The notes below the pieces were generated by a model that saw only the letters and a list, made by a program, of their open reading frames with translations, made no database searches and was not told the DNA's origin. This document shows positions 50,751-59,252 of a DNA stretch of 59,252 nucleotides, piece by piece. How positions within the stretch are numbered: position 1 is the first letter of the stretch; the number at the start of each line of letters is the position of its first letter. This DNA comes from Arachnia propionica (GTDB taxonomy: Bacteria > Actinomycetota > Actinomycetes > Propionibacteriales > Propionibacteriaceae): contig NZ_RQYT01000014.1 in NCBI RefSeq assembly GCF_003932785.1, forward strand, positions 1 to 59,252, in the 5' to 3' direction. The translations under genes and the position numbers were made by a program.

Positions 50751-52232
50751 ATGGCCATCCCTTCCTTCGTCGACCGTGTGAAACTGACGGTCCAGGCGGG
50801 CAACGGCGGCCACGGCTGCGCCTCCGTCCACCGCGAGAAGTTCAAGCCGCTGGGCGGCCCGGACGGCGGCAACGGGGGTGACGGGGGATCGGTGATCCTC
50901 CGGGTCACCGAGAACCTCAACTCGCTGGTCGAGTACCACCGGCAGTCCGTGCGCAGGGCGACCAACGGTCAGCCGGGGCGGGGCGACCATCAGCACGGCG
51001 CGAAGGGGGAGGACGTCGTGCTCGCCGTCCCGGCCGGGACGGTGGTCTCCGACGCGACGACGGGGGAACACCTCGCCGACCTCGTGGCGGTGGGGGACGA
51101 GTTCGTCGCCGCCGTCGGAGGCAAGGGCGGCCTCGGCAACGAGGCCCTCGCCTCCGCGGCGAGGAAGGCGCCCGGCTTCGCCCTGCTCGGCGAGGAGGGG
51201 GAGTCCCGCCTCATCCAGATGGAGCTGAAGGTCCTGGCCGACGTGGGGCTGGTCGGTTTCCCCTCCGCGGGGAAGTCCTCGCTCATCGCCGCGATCTCCC
51301 GGGCCAGGCCGAAGATCGCCGACTACCCCTTCACCACGCTGGTGCCGAACCTCGGCGTCGTCGTCGCGGGGGACGTGACCTACACCGTCGCCGACGTGCC
51401 CGGGCTCATCGAGGGGGCCTCGCAGGGCAAGGGGCTGGGGTTCGACTTCCTGCGCCACATCGAACGATGCCAGGCGATCGTGCACGTCATCGATCTCGGC
51501 ACGTGGGAGCCGGGCAGGGAACCGCTCGGCGACCTTGACGTGATCGAGGGAGAGCTCGCCGCGCACGGTGGGCTGGAGGATCGGGTGCGACTCGTGGCCC
51601 TCAACAAGATGGATCTGCCCGACGCGCCGGAGCTGGCGGCGATGGTCCGCCCCGACCTGGAGGAGCGTGGCCTCAGGGTGTTCGAGATCTCCACGAAGAC
51701 CGGGGAGGGGCTGAACGAGCTGAAGTTCGCCATGGCCGACATCGTCACCGCCCGGCGGGCCCTCATCGCCGAGGAGGAGAGCGACGAACCCCGTCCCGTC
51801 CTCCGGCCCAAGCCGGTGGGACGTGCCGCTGCCAGCGATGATTCGTTCACCATCGCGAAGAAGGGCGACGGCGAGGGCGGGTTCCTGTGGCGGGTCCGTG
51901 GCGCCAAGCCGGAGCGCTGGATCCGGCAGACCGACTTCAACAACGCCGAGGCCGTCGGCTATCTCGCGGATCGGCTCAACCGGCTCGGCGTCGAGGAGGA
52001 GCTGCTGCGGCTCGGCGCCCAGGAGGGGGATGCCGTCGCGATCGGCGGCGAGGACGCCGTCATCTTCGACTTCCGGCCGCAGATCGAGGCGGGGGCCGAG
52101 ATCCTTGCCCGACGGGGTGAGGATCAGCGGCTCGAGACGGAGCGTCCCGCCGCGACCCGTCGTCGCCGGATCGACGCCGAGTACCACGCGTGGCGCGCCG
52201 AGCAGGAGGGCCGAGGCGACCATGAGGGATGA
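50751..52232 (+). CDS. obgE: GTPase Obg/CgtA
   Basis: The 493-residue GTPase acts in 50S assembly and stress control. Parts: the glycine-rich Obg fold ([18 protein letters not shown]), a G domain with [20 protein letters not shown] and NKMD motifs, and a C-terminal OCT domain (about 345-430) followed by a charged tail. ACAGGAG precedes the ATG. The last 11 bases overlap the proB start, tying both genes together. Confidence 0.97.
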   Translation: MAIPSFVDRVKLTVQAGNGGHGCASVHREKFKPLGGPDGGNGGDGGSVILRVTENLNSLVEYHRQSVRRATNGQPGRGDHQHGAKGEDVVLAVPAGTVVSDATTGEHLADLVAVGDEFVAAVGGKGGLGNEALASAARKAPGFALLGEEGESRLIQMELKVLADVGLVGFPSAGKSSLIAAISRARPKIADYPFTTLVPNLGVVVAGDVTYTVADVPGLIEGASQGKGLGFDFLRHIERCQAIVHVIDLGTWEPGREPLGDLDVIEGELAAHGGLEDRVRLVALNKMDLPDAPELAAMVRPDLEERGLRVFEISTKTGEGLNELKFAMADIVTARRALIAEEESDEPRPVLRPKPVGRAAASDDSFTIAKKGDGEGGFLWRVRGAKPERWIRQTDFNNAEAVGYLADRLNRLGVEEELLRLGAQEGDAVAIGGEDAVIFDFRPQIEAGAEILARRGEDQRLETERPAATRRRRIDAEYHAWRAEQEGRGDHEG

Positions 52233-53292
52233 GGTGGCCCGGGCGGACCGCATCGTCGTCAAGATCGGCTCCTCGTCGTTGACGGATGCGACGGGGCACC
52301 TGCGCCCTGACCGCATCGCCGACCTCGCCGCCCACCTGTCGGCGCTCCGGGCCGATGGCAGGAAGGTGGTGCTCGTCTCCTCGGGAGCCATCGCCGCGGC
52401 GCTGGGGCCGCTCGGGCTGGACCGGCGACCCAGGGACCTCGAGACCCAGCAGGCGGCGGCCGCGGTGGGGCAGGGGCTGCTCATCGAACGCTACGCCGAG
52501 GCCTTCGCCCGGCACGGTGTGCTGGTGGCCCAGGTGCTCTTCACGGCAGCCGACCTGCAGGACGTCCGGAGTTACCGAAACGCCCTCAACACCGTCTCGC
52601 GACTGCTCAGGCTCGGGGTGGTCCCGATCATCAACGAGAACGACACCGTCGCGACCCACGAGATCCGCTTCGGCGACAACGACAGGCTCGCCGCCCTCAC
52701 CGCGCACCTCATCCGCGCGGATGCCCTGGTCATCCTGAGCGACGTCGAGGGTCTGTACACCACCCATCCCGAGGAGCCCGGGGCCGAACTGATCCGCAGG
52801 GTTCGGGACGTGACTGAGCTGAGGGCGGACACGTCACGCATTGGCTCCAGGGTCGGCACCGGCGGCATGCGCAGCAAGGTGGAGGCGGCGCGGATCGCGA
52901 CCTCCGGTGGGGTGGGGGTCGTGCTGGCCCACGCCGACCGTCTCGAGGCCGCCCTCAGGGGGGAGGAGACCGGCACCTTCTTCGAGGCGACGGGACGTCG
53001 TCGACCCCGCCGGATGCTGTGGTTGGCCCACGCCGCGGAGGTGCGGGGCGTGCTGCGCATCGACGACGGCGCGCACCGGGCCCTGGGGCTGGGGCGGGCG
53101 TCGCTGCTGGCCGCAGGCGTCGTGGAGGTGACAGGGGAGTTTGAGGCCGGGGACCCGGTCGATATCATCACTGCGTCCGGTGATCTGCTGGCCCGCGGGC
53201 TGGCGGATTGCGCTGCTGACGTCCTGAGGCGACGCGTGCATGACGGCGGTCTGGCAGTGCATCGTGATTTGTTGATCGAGATGGTGTCATGA
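52222..53292 (+). CDS. proB: Glutamate 5-kinase
   Basis: The 356-residue enzyme phosphorylates glutamate in the first step of proline synthesis. The kinase domain has [11 protein letters not shown] at the N-terminus and [18 protein letters not shown] for substrate and Mg binding; a PUA domain occupies about 275-350. GGAGGG lies upstream of the ATG, which overlaps the obg end. Its stop overlaps the ATG of the PQ-loop gene that separates it from proA. Confidence 0.97.
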   Translation: MRDEVARADRIVVKIGSSSLTDATGHLRPDRIADLAAHLSALRADGRKVVLVSSGAIAAALGPLGLDRRPRDLETQQAAAAVGQGLLIERYAEAFARHGVLVAQVLFTAADLQDVRSYRNALNTVSRLLRLGVVPIINENDTVATHEIRFGDNDRLAALTAHLIRADALVILSDVEGLYTTHPEEPGAELIRRVRDVTELRADTSRIGSRVGTGGMRSKVEAARIATSGGVGVVLAHADRLEAALRGEETGTFFEATGRRRPRRMLWLAHAAEVRGVLRIDDGAHRALGLGRASLLAAGVVEVTGEFEAGDPVDIITASGDLLARGLADCAADVLRRRVHDGGLAVHRDLLIEMVS

Positions 53293-53897
53293 TGTTGCTC
53301 GATGTCCTGGGCTGGGTCGCGGCCTGCACGGGGATGCTCTCGGGTCTGCCCCAGCTGGTGCGGCTGCTGCGGGAACGAACCAGCGCGGGCGTGTCGCTGC
53401 CGATGTGGCAGCTCAACGTTGCCGCCCTCTACGCCTGGAGCTGCCACGGCTTCCACATCGGCCAGTTCAGTCTCCTCATCTCCAACCTGCTGCTGGCGGT
53501 GACGTCGACGGCGGTCGTGGTCATGATCTGCCGGGACCGCAACCAGTCGATCTGGGGGAAGCTGGTGCCGGCGTTCCTGTTGAGCGCCTTCCTCTTCGGG
53601 GTGATCGACCTGCTGCTGGGTCCGCTGGTCTACGGGCTCGTGGCGGTGCTGCCGTTGGCGGTGGGGCAGGTCACCCAGTTCCTCGATCTGCGTCGTTCCG
53701 TCGACATCTCCGGGGTCTCCGGCGGGTTCCTCGCGGTCAACATGCTGGTCCAGGCGCTGTGGTTGGTGTGGGCGGTGCTCATGGGTGAGTACGCCGTGAC
53801 GGCTGCGTCGACTGTGATGACCCTGCTCACCGGGGCGAACCTGGTCCTCTACCTGTGGCGGGTGGGACGCCCCGTTGCGGAGGCCGAACCCGTCTAG
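53289..53897 (+). CDS. PQ-loop repeat membrane protein between proB and proA
   Basis: The 202-residue protein has six or seven predicted spans and two PQ-loop-like repeats: GMLSGLPQLVRLLRERTSAGVSL near the N-terminus and VGQVTQFLDLRRSVDISGVSG in the second half, where PQ is replaced by TQ. The family includes SemiSWEET sugar carriers and lysosomal amino-acid exporters. It is coupled to proB by ATGATG overlap and ends just before proA, so it may move proline or a related solute, but this rests on location alone. Confidence 0.8.
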   Translation: MMLLDVLGWVAACTGMLSGLPQLVRLLRERTSAGVSLPMWQLNVAALYAWSCHGFHIGQFSLLISNLLLAVTSTAVVVMICRDRNQSIWGKLVPAFLLSAFLFGVIDLLLGPLVYGLVAVLPLAVGQVTQFLDLRRSVDISGVSGGFLAVNMLVQALWLVWAVLMGEYAVTAASTVMTLLTGANLVLYLWRVGRPVAEAEPV

Positions 53898-53906
53898 ACT
53901 CCCGGC

Positions 53907-55148
53907 ATGGAGTTCCACGATCAGGCCCGTGCCGCTCGCGAGGCCAGCCGTCAGCTCGCCGTGCTCACCCGTGAGGCCAAGGACCGCGCCCTGCACGCCA
54001 TGGCCGATGCCCTGGCCGCCGTGGAGCCGGAACTCGTGGCCGCCAACCAGCAGGATGTGGCCGCCGCTCGGGCAGCAGGTCTGTCGGAGGCCATGATCGA
54101 CCGGTTGCGGCTCGACGCCGACCGCGTTGCCGGGATGGTGCAGGGGCTGCGTGACGTCGCGGCCCTGGCCGACCCCGTCGGCGACGTGGAGCGGGGATGG
54201 CGACTCGGCAACGGGGTCGAGGTGCGGCAGGTGCGGGTCCCGTTCGGCGTGGTGGGGATCATCTACGAGAGCCGTCCCAACGTCACCGCCGACGCGGCCG
54301 GGCTCTGCCTGAAGTCGGGCAACGCCGCCCTGCTCAGGGGATCCAGCACCGCCATCGAGTCGAACCGGGTCACGATCCGCGCGTTGCGTTCCGGGCTGGA
54401 GCGGGTGGGAATCGACCCGAACGCGCTGGCCCTGGTCGAGGGCGGGCGCGAGGTGACGGCGGAGCTCATGGCGGCGCGCGGACTCGTCGACGTGCTCATC
54501 CCGCGAGGCGGTGCCGGGCTCATCAATGCGGTGGTGGAGGAGGCGAAGGTCCCGGTCATCGAGACGGGGACCGGCAACTGCCACCTGTTCGTCGACGCGA
54601 GTGCCGACCACGACAAGGCGCTCGCCATCCTGGTCAACGCGAAGGCGCAGCGCCCCAGTGTGTGCAACGCCGTCGAGACGCTGCTGGTACACCGGGACTC
54701 AGCTGCTGAGTTCCTGCCGAAGGCCATCGACGCCCTGACCGCGGCCGGGGTGACCCTCCACGGCACCCCGGAGGTGCAGCAGTTCTCGTCCACGGTCGTG
54801 CCGGCCGGGGAGGACGAGTTCGACGCCGAGTACCTGTCCCTCGACCTCGCGGTGGCGATCGTCGCGGATCTGGACGAGGCCATCGACCACATCCGCCGTC
54901 ACACCACGGGACATTCGGAGACCATCGTGACCGAGTCGAGGGCGAGCGCGGACCGCTTCGTCGCCGAGGTGGACGCCGCTGCCGTGCTGGTGAACGCCTC
55001 CAGCCGGTTCGTCGACGGGGGGCAGTTCGGTTTCGGGGCGGAGATCGGCATCTCCACGCAGAAACTGCATGCTCGGGGCCCCATGGGGCTGCAGGAACTC
55101 ACGTCGTCGAAGTACATCGTGCAAGGCGATGGGCAGATTCGGCCGTGA
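53907..55148 (+). CDS. proA: Gamma-glutamyl phosphate reductase
   Basis: The 413-residue aldehyde-dehydrogenase-fold enzyme reduces glutamyl phosphate to the semialdehyde for proline synthesis. Catalytic Cys253 lies in [30 protein letters not shown] and [20 protein letters not shown] are family segments. TAGACT (53895-53900) ends 6 nt before the ATG with no ribosome-binding site, so besides read-through from proB a separate leaderless transcript is likely. Confidence 0.97.
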   Translation: MEFHDQARAAREASRQLAVLTREAKDRALHAMADALAAVEPELVAANQQDVAAARAAGLSEAMIDRLRLDADRVAGMVQGLRDVAALADPVGDVERGWRLGNGVEVRQVRVPFGVVGIIYESRPNVTADAAGLCLKSGNAALLRGSSTAIESNRVTIRALRSGLERVGIDPNALALVEGGREVTAELMAARGLVDVLIPRGGAGLINAVVEEAKVPVIETGTGNCHLFVDASADHDKALAILVNAKAQRPSVCNAVETLLVHRDSAAEFLPKAIDALTAAGVTLHGTPEVQQFSSTVVPAGEDEFDAEYLSLDLAVAIVADLDEAIDHIRRHTTGHSETIVTESRASADRFVAEVDAAAVLVNASSRFVDGGQFGFGAEIGISTQKLHARGPMGLQELTSSKYIVQGDGQIRP

Positions 55149-55229
55149 CCTTTCCCAGCGCGGTGGTGTGACGCTACCTTGTCGCTGGTAGGGGTGACGG
55201 CATGGGGTCACCCCCTGAGGAGGGCGACG

Positions 55230-56867
55230 ATGAGGATACGTGCTGGACTGGGCGCCGTTCTGGCGGTGGTGCTCATGGGGTGCTCGGCTGGAACACAGTC
55301 GCCACAGGTGAGCGAGGGCGGCTCGACACCGTCGGTGACAGCGTCCTCCCTGGCCACGGAACCCGAGCCGTCGTCGACCCTGACCTTCCAGGACCGGACA
55401 GTCCTGCCGCTGGTGGTGGTCCTGGATGCCTCGGGGTCGATGAAGCACGATGACGCCGGTGCCGGGGTGACCCGGATCGTGGCGGCCCAGCAGGCGGTGA
55501 CGGGTGTCCTCGCCGCGCTTCCGGAGGGGACCCCGACGGCCTTCGTCGGGTACGGCACCACGATGCACGGGGAGGACGTCACCGCGGAGCAGGGCTGCGC
55601 CGACGTGGAGGTGCTCTCGCCGATGGCTCCGCTCGACCGGACGGCGTTGCAGGCGAAGGTGGACGGGGTCGTCGCGGGCGGGTGGACCCCGATCGGTCCG
55701 GCGCTGAAGGAGGCGGCCGCCCAGTTGGGCGGGAGGCCGGGTCGGGTGCTGCTGGTCTCCGACGGCAGGAACACCTGCGCGGAGGTGCCGCCCTGCGATG
55801 TGGCCAAGGAGCTGAAGGAGCAGAACCCGGAGCTGACGATCTCCGTGGTCAGCCTGCGCACCGACCAGGACGATGTGAGATGCGTCGCGGATGTGACGGA
55901 CGGGTACTACACGACGGCGGACACCGGGAAGCAGCTCGCCACGCGAGCCATCGCGGCGTTGGATGAGGGCGCGGCGAGGTTCACGCTGTCCCCGTCGGGG
56001 GTGGACGGCCTCGTCATGGGCGCCACCCATGCCGAGATCCAGGCCGAGGTGTTGGGCTTCCCGGCTCTGGAGACCGGGACCACACGGCAGATCAACGGTG
56101 AGACGGTCACCGTCGTGGTGTTCCTGAACTGCGACTGGTTCTTCAAGGACGGCGTCCTGGTGGGCATCGGGACGGTGGAGGACAGCGGTACCCCGACCAT
56201 CGACGGGCTCCAGGACGGGCAGCAGATCAGTCAGGTCGAGGAGCATCTCGGCCAGGCCATCGCCGTGCTCACCGAGGGGGAGTACCGGATCCACGTGTAC
56301 CCGGCCAACCAGGTCGGGTTGTACTGGCGGGTGTTCACCACCGGCGACGTCATCCGCTCCATCGTCCTGTGCCGGTGCGCGCCGTCGGATGCCCTGGTGT
56401 TGTCCTTCGACGGTCTGGGGCCGTGGAAGATCGGCGACAAGGACCTCATCCCGCAGGGAAAACTGGTTCCTGAGTCCGAGCTCTGTCCGGGATGGTTGAA
56501 GGCGCCCGGCCATGAGGGTAAAGGGATCTCGTTCCAGCGTCTTGACTTCCAGACGGAACGCCCCGATGCGTCCACCGCTTTTGAGATCTGGGTGAAGGAA
56601 CCATGGGACAGCAACGAGAAGAGCCCAGTCGTGACCTACGCCGGGGCCCGGATCGGCATGACCTTGGGGGAGGTCAGGACGCTGCATCCCGATCTTCGGG
56701 TGGAGAGGAAGACCTTGGTCGACGGTGCTGCCGACGTGGCGGTCGTGCGTTCCGGAGAGCGGGAGCTGCTGTTCCTCACCGAGAGCGGGGGACGCGTTTC
56801 AGATTCCGACGTGGTGACGCAGATGGTGGTGAGGGATTGGCACCAAGAAGTGGTTGGCGGCTGCTGA
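55230..56867 (+). CDS. Secreted lipoprotein with von Willebrand factor A domain
   Basis: The 545-residue precursor has a lipoprotein signal with lipobox ending at Cys18 (VVLMGC), a Ser/Thr-rich linker and a vWA domain (about 58-250) with the metal-site motif DASGS (66-70). The rest holds a region around the sequence FLNCDWFFKDGVLVGIG and a C-terminal part with GPWKIGDKDLIPQG and GARIGMTLGEVRTLHPDL, repeats seen in actinobacterial lipoproteins of unknown role. GGAGG precedes the ATG. It sits between proA and nadD without functional link. Ligand unknown; adhesion or envelope assembly is possible. Confidence 0.85.
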   Translation: MRIRAGLGAVLAVVLMGCSAGTQSPQVSEGGSTPSVTASSLATEPEPSSTLTFQDRTVLPLVVVLDASGSMKHDDAGAGVTRIVAAQQAVTGVLAALPEGTPTAFVGYGTTMHGEDVTAEQGCADVEVLSPMAPLDRTALQAKVDGVVAGGWTPIGPALKEAAAQLGGRPGRVLLVSDGRNTCAEVPPCDVAKELKEQNPELTISVVSLRTDQDDVRCVADVTDGYYTTADTGKQLATRAIAALDEGAARFTLSPSGVDGLVMGATHAEIQAEVLGFPALETGTTRQINGETVTVVVFLNCDWFFKDGVLVGIGTVEDSGTPTIDGLQDGQQISQVEEHLGQAIAVLTEGEYRIHVYPANQVGLYWRVFTTGDVIRSIVLCRCAPSDALVLSFDGLGPWKIGDKDLIPQGKLVPESELCPGWLKAPGHEGKGISFQRLDFQTERPDASTAFEIWVKEPWDSNEKSPVVTYAGARIGMTLGEVRTLHPDLRVERKTLVDGAADVAVVRSGERELLFLTESGGRVSDSDVVTQMVVRDWHQEVVGGC

Positions 56868-56904
56868 GACGTGGGTCCGGGCGGGACCGGCTAGCATGCT
56901 CGGC

Positions 56905-57036
56905 ATGAACGTGCTGGAAACCGCCATCGGCAGCGCCGCCCCGGTGCTGGCCGTGGTCATCATGGCGCTGATGCTGGGGCTGGCCGCCTTCGGGTGGTGG
57001 CTCGGGGTCTCCAGCGGGAGGGGGAGACGCAGATGA
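56905..57036 (+). CDS. Small single-span membrane protein overlapping nadD
   Basis: The 43-residue product [13 protein letters not shown]... has one hydrophobic span (about 10-33) and a basic end GRGRRR. TAGCAT (56892-56897) ends 7 nt before the ATG, indicating a leaderless transcript. Its TGA overlaps the nadD ATG (ATGA), and the nadD ribosome-binding site lies in its last codons, so it would couple to nadD. Function unknown; an ATG three codons earlier overlaps the -10 and is unlikely. Confidence 0.65.
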   Translation: MNVLETAIGSAAPVLAVVIMALMLGLAAFGWWLGVSSGRGRRR

Positions 57037-57701
57037 CGACGACGGAACTCGCGGCGGCCCGGGTGGGTAGAGAGCGTCGCTACCGGCTCGGGGTGATGGG
57101 CGGCACCTTCGATCCGATCCACCACGGCCACCTGGTGGCGGCCAGTGAGGTCGCGGCGAAGTTCGATCTGGACGAGGTGGTGTTCGTCCCCACCGGCATG
57201 CCGTGGCAGAAGGCGGATCGGCAGGTCTCGCAGGCGGAGGACCGCTACCTCATGACGGTCATCGCGACCGCCTCCAACCCGCGGTTCTCGGTCAGTCGCG
57301 TCGACATCGACCGGCCGGGGAACACCTACACCGTCGACACGTTGAAGGATCTGCGTCGGGAACGGGGCGAGGACGTCGACCTGTTCTTCATCACCGGCGC
57401 GGACGCGGTTCGGCAGATCCTCACCTGGCACGGTGCGGATGAGCTGTTCGATCTGGCACACTTCGTCGGGGTGACCCGGCCCGGGGTCCCCATGACCGAG
57501 GACGATCTCGCCCATCTCCCGGAGGGGGCGGTGACCCTGCTGGAGGTGCCGGCGTTGGCCATCTCCTCCACGGACTGCCGTGCCCGGGTGCAGCGGTCCG
57601 AGCCGATCTGGTACCTGGTGCCGGACGGTATCGTCCAGTACATCGCCAAACGCGGGCTGTACCCGCATCCCGAGACAGGAGTTCCCGTTGACCGTTCCTG
57701 A
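57033..57701 (+). CDS. nadD: Nicotinate-nucleotide adenylyltransferase
   Basis: The 222-residue enzyme makes deamido-NAD from nicotinate mononucleotide and ATP. The nucleotidyltransferase motif [12 protein letters not shown] is at 23-34 and the second motif is [10 protein letters not shown] near the C-terminus. GGAGGGGGAG precedes the ATG. The order nadD-rsfS-histidine phosphatase matches mycobacteria. The rsfS TTG lies inside its last codons. Confidence 0.95.
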   Translation: MTTTELAAARVGRERRYRLGVMGGTFDPIHHGHLVAASEVAAKFDLDEVVFVPTGMPWQKADRQVSQAEDRYLMTVIATASNPRFSVSRVDIDRPGNTYTVDTLKDLRRERGEDVDLFFITGADAVRQILTWHGADELFDLAHFVGVTRPGVPMTEDDLAHLPEGAVTLLEVPALAISSTDCRARVQRSEPIWYLVPDGIVQYIAKRGLYPHPETGVPVDRS

Positions 57702-58077
57702 TGCCGTCATCGGACACGTCACCATTGCCGCCGAGGCCGCGGCGGACAAGCTCGGCACGAACATCGTCGCCTTCGACGTGAGTGAACAGCTGGCCATCAC
57801 CGACGTCTTCCTCATCGTCTCGGCCCGGAACGAACGCCAGGTCGGGGCCGTGGTGGACGCCGTCGAGGAGCAGCTCATCAAGCAGGCCGACCTGCGCCCG
57901 GTGCGGCGTGAGGGCGATCGGGAGAATCGTTGGGTGCTGCTCGACTACATCGACTTCGTCGTGCACGTGCAGCACACCGAGGAGCGGAGCCTGTACAACC
58001 TGGAGCGGTTGTGGAAGGACTGCCCGCAGATTGAACTCGACGTGCAGGAGATCGCCTCGGAGGACGGCGAGGAGTGA
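57688..58077 (+). CDS. rsfS: Ribosome silencing factor RsfS
   Basis: The 129-residue DUF143 protein binds L14 and blocks subunit joining during starvation. Typical parts are [28 protein letters not shown] and [28 protein letters not shown]. The start is a TTG inside the end of nadD, chosen because AGGAG lies 6-7 nt upstream and no ATG or GTG gives the conserved N-terminus. Its stop overlaps the next GTG. Confidence 0.94.
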   Translation: MTVPDAVIGHVTIAAEAAADKLGTNIVAFDVSEQLAITDVFLIVSARNERQVGAVVDAVEEQLIKQADLRPVRREGDRENRWVLLDYIDFVVHVQHTEERSLYNLERLWKDCPQIELDVQEIASEDGEE

Positions 58078-58706
58078 CCCACACCCGCATCGTCCTGCTC
58101 CGGCACGGTCGCACCGAATGGAACGGCGACGGCAGACTCCAGGGGCAGGCGGACATCGCGCTGGATGATACCGGGCTCGCGCAGGCCGACAGGGCCGCCG
58201 ACTACTTCCGGGACTGGCACTTCGACGCCTGCTACACCTCGGATCTCGGTCGCGCCCGGGTGACGGCGGAGCGGGTCTGCGCGCCGCACGGCATCGTCCC
58301 GGTGCTGGATGAAAGGCTGCGGGAGATCAACGTCGGCTCGTGGTCGGGAAAGACCGCGGCGGAGGTCGCCCTCGAGTTCCCCGACTTCATCGACCTCTAC
58401 ACCCGGGGCGTCGACTTCCGGCGCTCGGAGACGGGGGAGACTCTCGCCGAGATGACCAACCGGGTGGTGCCCGCGATCCTCGAGGCGGCGGACCGGCACC
58501 CGGGCGGCCAGGTGCTCATCGTGAGCCACGGCCTGCTCATCTCGACGGTGGTGCAGGCCATCGTCGGGCTGCCCGACAGCGTCGTCCTGGCCATCCCCGG
58601 CAACGTCTGCTACTCCACCCTCGGCATCGCGGGCCAGCGGCGCTGGGTCATCACCCACAACGCGCCGACGGCCGCGAGCAACGTCGGTTTGCCTCCGGCG
58701 ATGTGA
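58074..58706 (+). CDS. Histidine phosphatase family protein
   Basis: The 210-residue enzyme carries the phosphatase motif LLRHGRTEWN (catalytic His in RHG), the second Arg in SDLGRARVTAER and the second His in IVSHGLLIS. In mycobacteria the gene at this place beside rsfS is glucosyl-3-phosphoglycerate phosphatase (GpgP); that function is plausible but no GpgS gene is in view. The GTG start overlaps the rsfS stop by 4 nt. Confidence 0.9.
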   Translation: MTHTRIVLLRHGRTEWNGDGRLQGQADIALDDTGLAQADRAADYFRDWHFDACYTSDLGRARVTAERVCAPHGIVPVLDERLREINVGSWSGKTAAEVALEFPDFIDLYTRGVDFRRSETGETLAEMTNRVVPAILEAADRHPGGQVLIVSHGLLISTVVQAIVGLPDSVVLAIPGNVCYSTLGIAGQRRWVITHNAPTAASNVGLPPAM

Positions 58707-58717
58707 TCCAGTACTGT
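58689..58717 (+). promoter_or_regulatory. Promoter of tRNA-Ala
   Basis: TTGCCT (58689-58694), 17-nt spacer, TACTGT (58712-58717), with the tRNA beginning about 10 nt after the expected start point. It overlaps the end of the phosphatase gene. Confidence 0.55.
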
Positions 58718-58734
58718 ACATCGAGTCGCAAGAC

Positions 58735-58807
58735 GGGGCTATGGCGCAGTTGGTAGCGCGCTTCCATGGCATGGAAGAGGCCAGGGGTTCGAATCCCCTT
58801 AGCTCCA
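58735..58807 (+). tRNA. tRNA-Ala (anticodon GGC)
   Basis: Acceptor GGGGCTA/TAGCTCC with one mismatch-tolerant pair, D-arm GCGC/GCGC, anticodon stem CTTCC/GGAAG with loop ATGGCAT giving GGC, T-arm with GGTTCGAATCC. CCA is not encoded. Confidence 0.96.
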
Positions 58808-58822
58808 CATCGGATGAGGAAC

Positions 58823-58850
58823 CTGCCCCGCCTGACGGCGGGGCAGTTTT
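58823..58850 (+). terminator. Strong Rho-independent terminator after tRNA-Ala
   Basis: CTGCCCCGCC (58823-58832) pairs perfectly with GGCGGGGCAG (58837-58846) around TGAC, followed by TTTTGTTT. Confidence 0.9.
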
Positions 58851-58900
58851 GTTTCTGCGGTGAGTTCGGCCGGGGGGCGTCGATGTTGGTGTGGGCAAGG

Positions 58901-58938
58901 TGAAGCGTCCTGAGTTTTTTCTGAACCGTCCTGGGTTT
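58901..58938. repeat. Tandem, imperfect copies of an insertion-sequence end
   Basis: TGAAGCGTCCTGAGTTT (58901-58917) and TGAACCGTCCTGGGTTT (58922-58938) agree at 15 of 17 positions. The inner copy has the form of an IS3-family left terminal repeat. The outer copy may be a remnant of an earlier insertion or a second transposase site. Confidence 0.5.
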
Positions 58939-59252
58939 GGTTCCGATCTGTTGTTGAGAGGATTGGATCATGCCGAGGAAGTATCCAGAAGCGTTCCGTG
59001 CCCGGGCGGTACGGATGGTGCGCGACCGCATCGAGCAGGAGGAAGGGGTCAGCCGGTATCGGGCGGTGCGTGAGATCGCGCCAAAGTTGGGGGTGTCATC
59101 CGCGGCGTTGCAGCGGTGGGTCGAGCAGGCCGACATCGATGCCGGGACCCAGCCAGGGGTGGCCTCGGATGCTGCTGAGATCAAGCGGCTGAGGCGGGAG
59201 AATGCCGAGTTGCGGCGGGTCAACGAGATCTTGAAGACCGCGTCGGCGTTTT
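58922..59252 (+). mobile_element. Left end of an IS3-family insertion sequence, cut by the window
   Basis: A terminal-repeat-like TGAACCGTCCTGGGTTTGG is followed after about 30 nt by an IS3-type orfA. The right end, orfB and target duplication lie outside. It sits just past the tRNA-Ala terminator. Confidence 0.7.
58970..59252 (+). CDS. IS3-family transposase OrfA (partial)
   Basis: The first 94 codons read MPRKYPEAFRARAVRMVRD..., a helix-turn-helix Tnp_1 domain (REIAPKLGVSSAALQRWVEQAD, about 36-57) and a leucine-zipper-like helix (IKRLRRENAELRRVNEILKTAS) typical of IS3 OrfA just before the frameshift region. GAGAGGAT lies upstream of the ATG. OrfA binds the element ends; the fused OrfAB made by programmed frameshifting would be the active transposase. 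The frame continues past the right edge. Confidence 0.88.
   Translation, partial: MPRKYPEAFRARAVRMVRDRIEQEEGVSRYRAVREIAPKLGVSSAALQRWVEQADIDAGTQPGVASDAAEIKRLRRENAELRRVNEILKTASAF

Noticed and set aside
58735-59252. tRNA-Ala as an integration (att) site
   Set aside because: No integrase and no repeat of the tRNA 3' end is seen; the adjacent element is an IS3-type insertion sequence.

Overview
The window comes from a high-GC actinobacterium. Evidence: roughly two-thirds G+C by eye with strong GC3 bias, many GTG and a few TTG starts, ATGA-type stop/start overlaps, several apparently leaderless genes, a ClpP1-ClpP2 pair, an RNase E with a long charged N-terminal extension, an Obg with a C-terminal domain, and a tig-clpP1-clpP2-clpX / valS-folC-ndk / rne-rplU-rpmA-obg-proB-proA-nadD-rsfS order like that of mycobacteria. 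Gene content and synteny would suit the Propionibacteriales, but this is a guess; no 16S gene is present.

Layout. (1) 1-425: start of a probable SOS-controlled gene running off the left edge, then a cluster of palindromic GGTCTCGACACG/CGGCTCGACC repeats. (2) 426-10823: DedA gene, then a tightly overlapping minus-strand operon for uptake and breakdown of a ketose or polyol (aldolase, FGGY kinase, ABC binding protein, permease and ATPase, LacI regulator, P-loop kinase-like protein, polyol dehydrogenase, FrcK-like kinase). It faces a plus-strand L-xylulose-reductase-like gene across a shared promoter region that contains a LacI-type operator. (3) 10828-20167: tRNA-Pro, small membrane protein, tRNA-Gly, tig, AI-2E-type transporter, clpP1-clpP2-clpX and a tricorn-type protease. 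(4) 20181-33957: a MocR-type (GntR/aminotransferase) regulator facing a compact 13-gene ethanolamine-utilisation microcompartment operon: eutH, eutN, eutA, eutB, eutC, eutL, eutE, a BMC-H gene with two plausible starts, eutQ, eutT, eutJ, a stand-alone EutQ-N-terminal-like protein and a phosphotransacetylase. No eutS, eutK, eutG, eutP, eutR or eutVW is seen. (5) 34011-35960: MFS exporter and TetR repressor with a palindromic operator. (6) 35957-39958: valS, DsbA-like and MauE-like genes on the minus strand, opposite to their backbone neighbours. (7) 40160-47161: folC, ndk, a radical SAM gene and its usual partner, separated by an opposite-strand pair (CynX-type transporter, AGE-family isomerase). 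(8) 47327-58807: rne, rplU, rpmA, obg, proB, PQ-loop protein, proA, vWA lipoprotein, small membrane ORF, nadD, rsfS, histidine phosphatase, tRNA-Ala and a strong terminator. (9) The right edge enters an IS3-family element.

How it fits together. Regions 3 and 6-8 are conserved chromosomal backbone. Regions 2, 4 and 5 are accessory metabolism set into it. In region 4 EutH imports ethanolamine, EutBC (cofactor supplied by EutT, reactivated by EutA) splits it to acetaldehyde and ammonia inside a EutL/EutM/EutN shell, EutE makes acetyl-CoA, and the phosphotransacetylase plus EutQ could yield ATP. The most interesting points are the dual-start shell protein, the repeated EutQ-N module in three consecutive genes, helical encapsulation-peptide candidates on several cargo proteins, and a PLP-binding regulator placed where an amine sensor would be expected.
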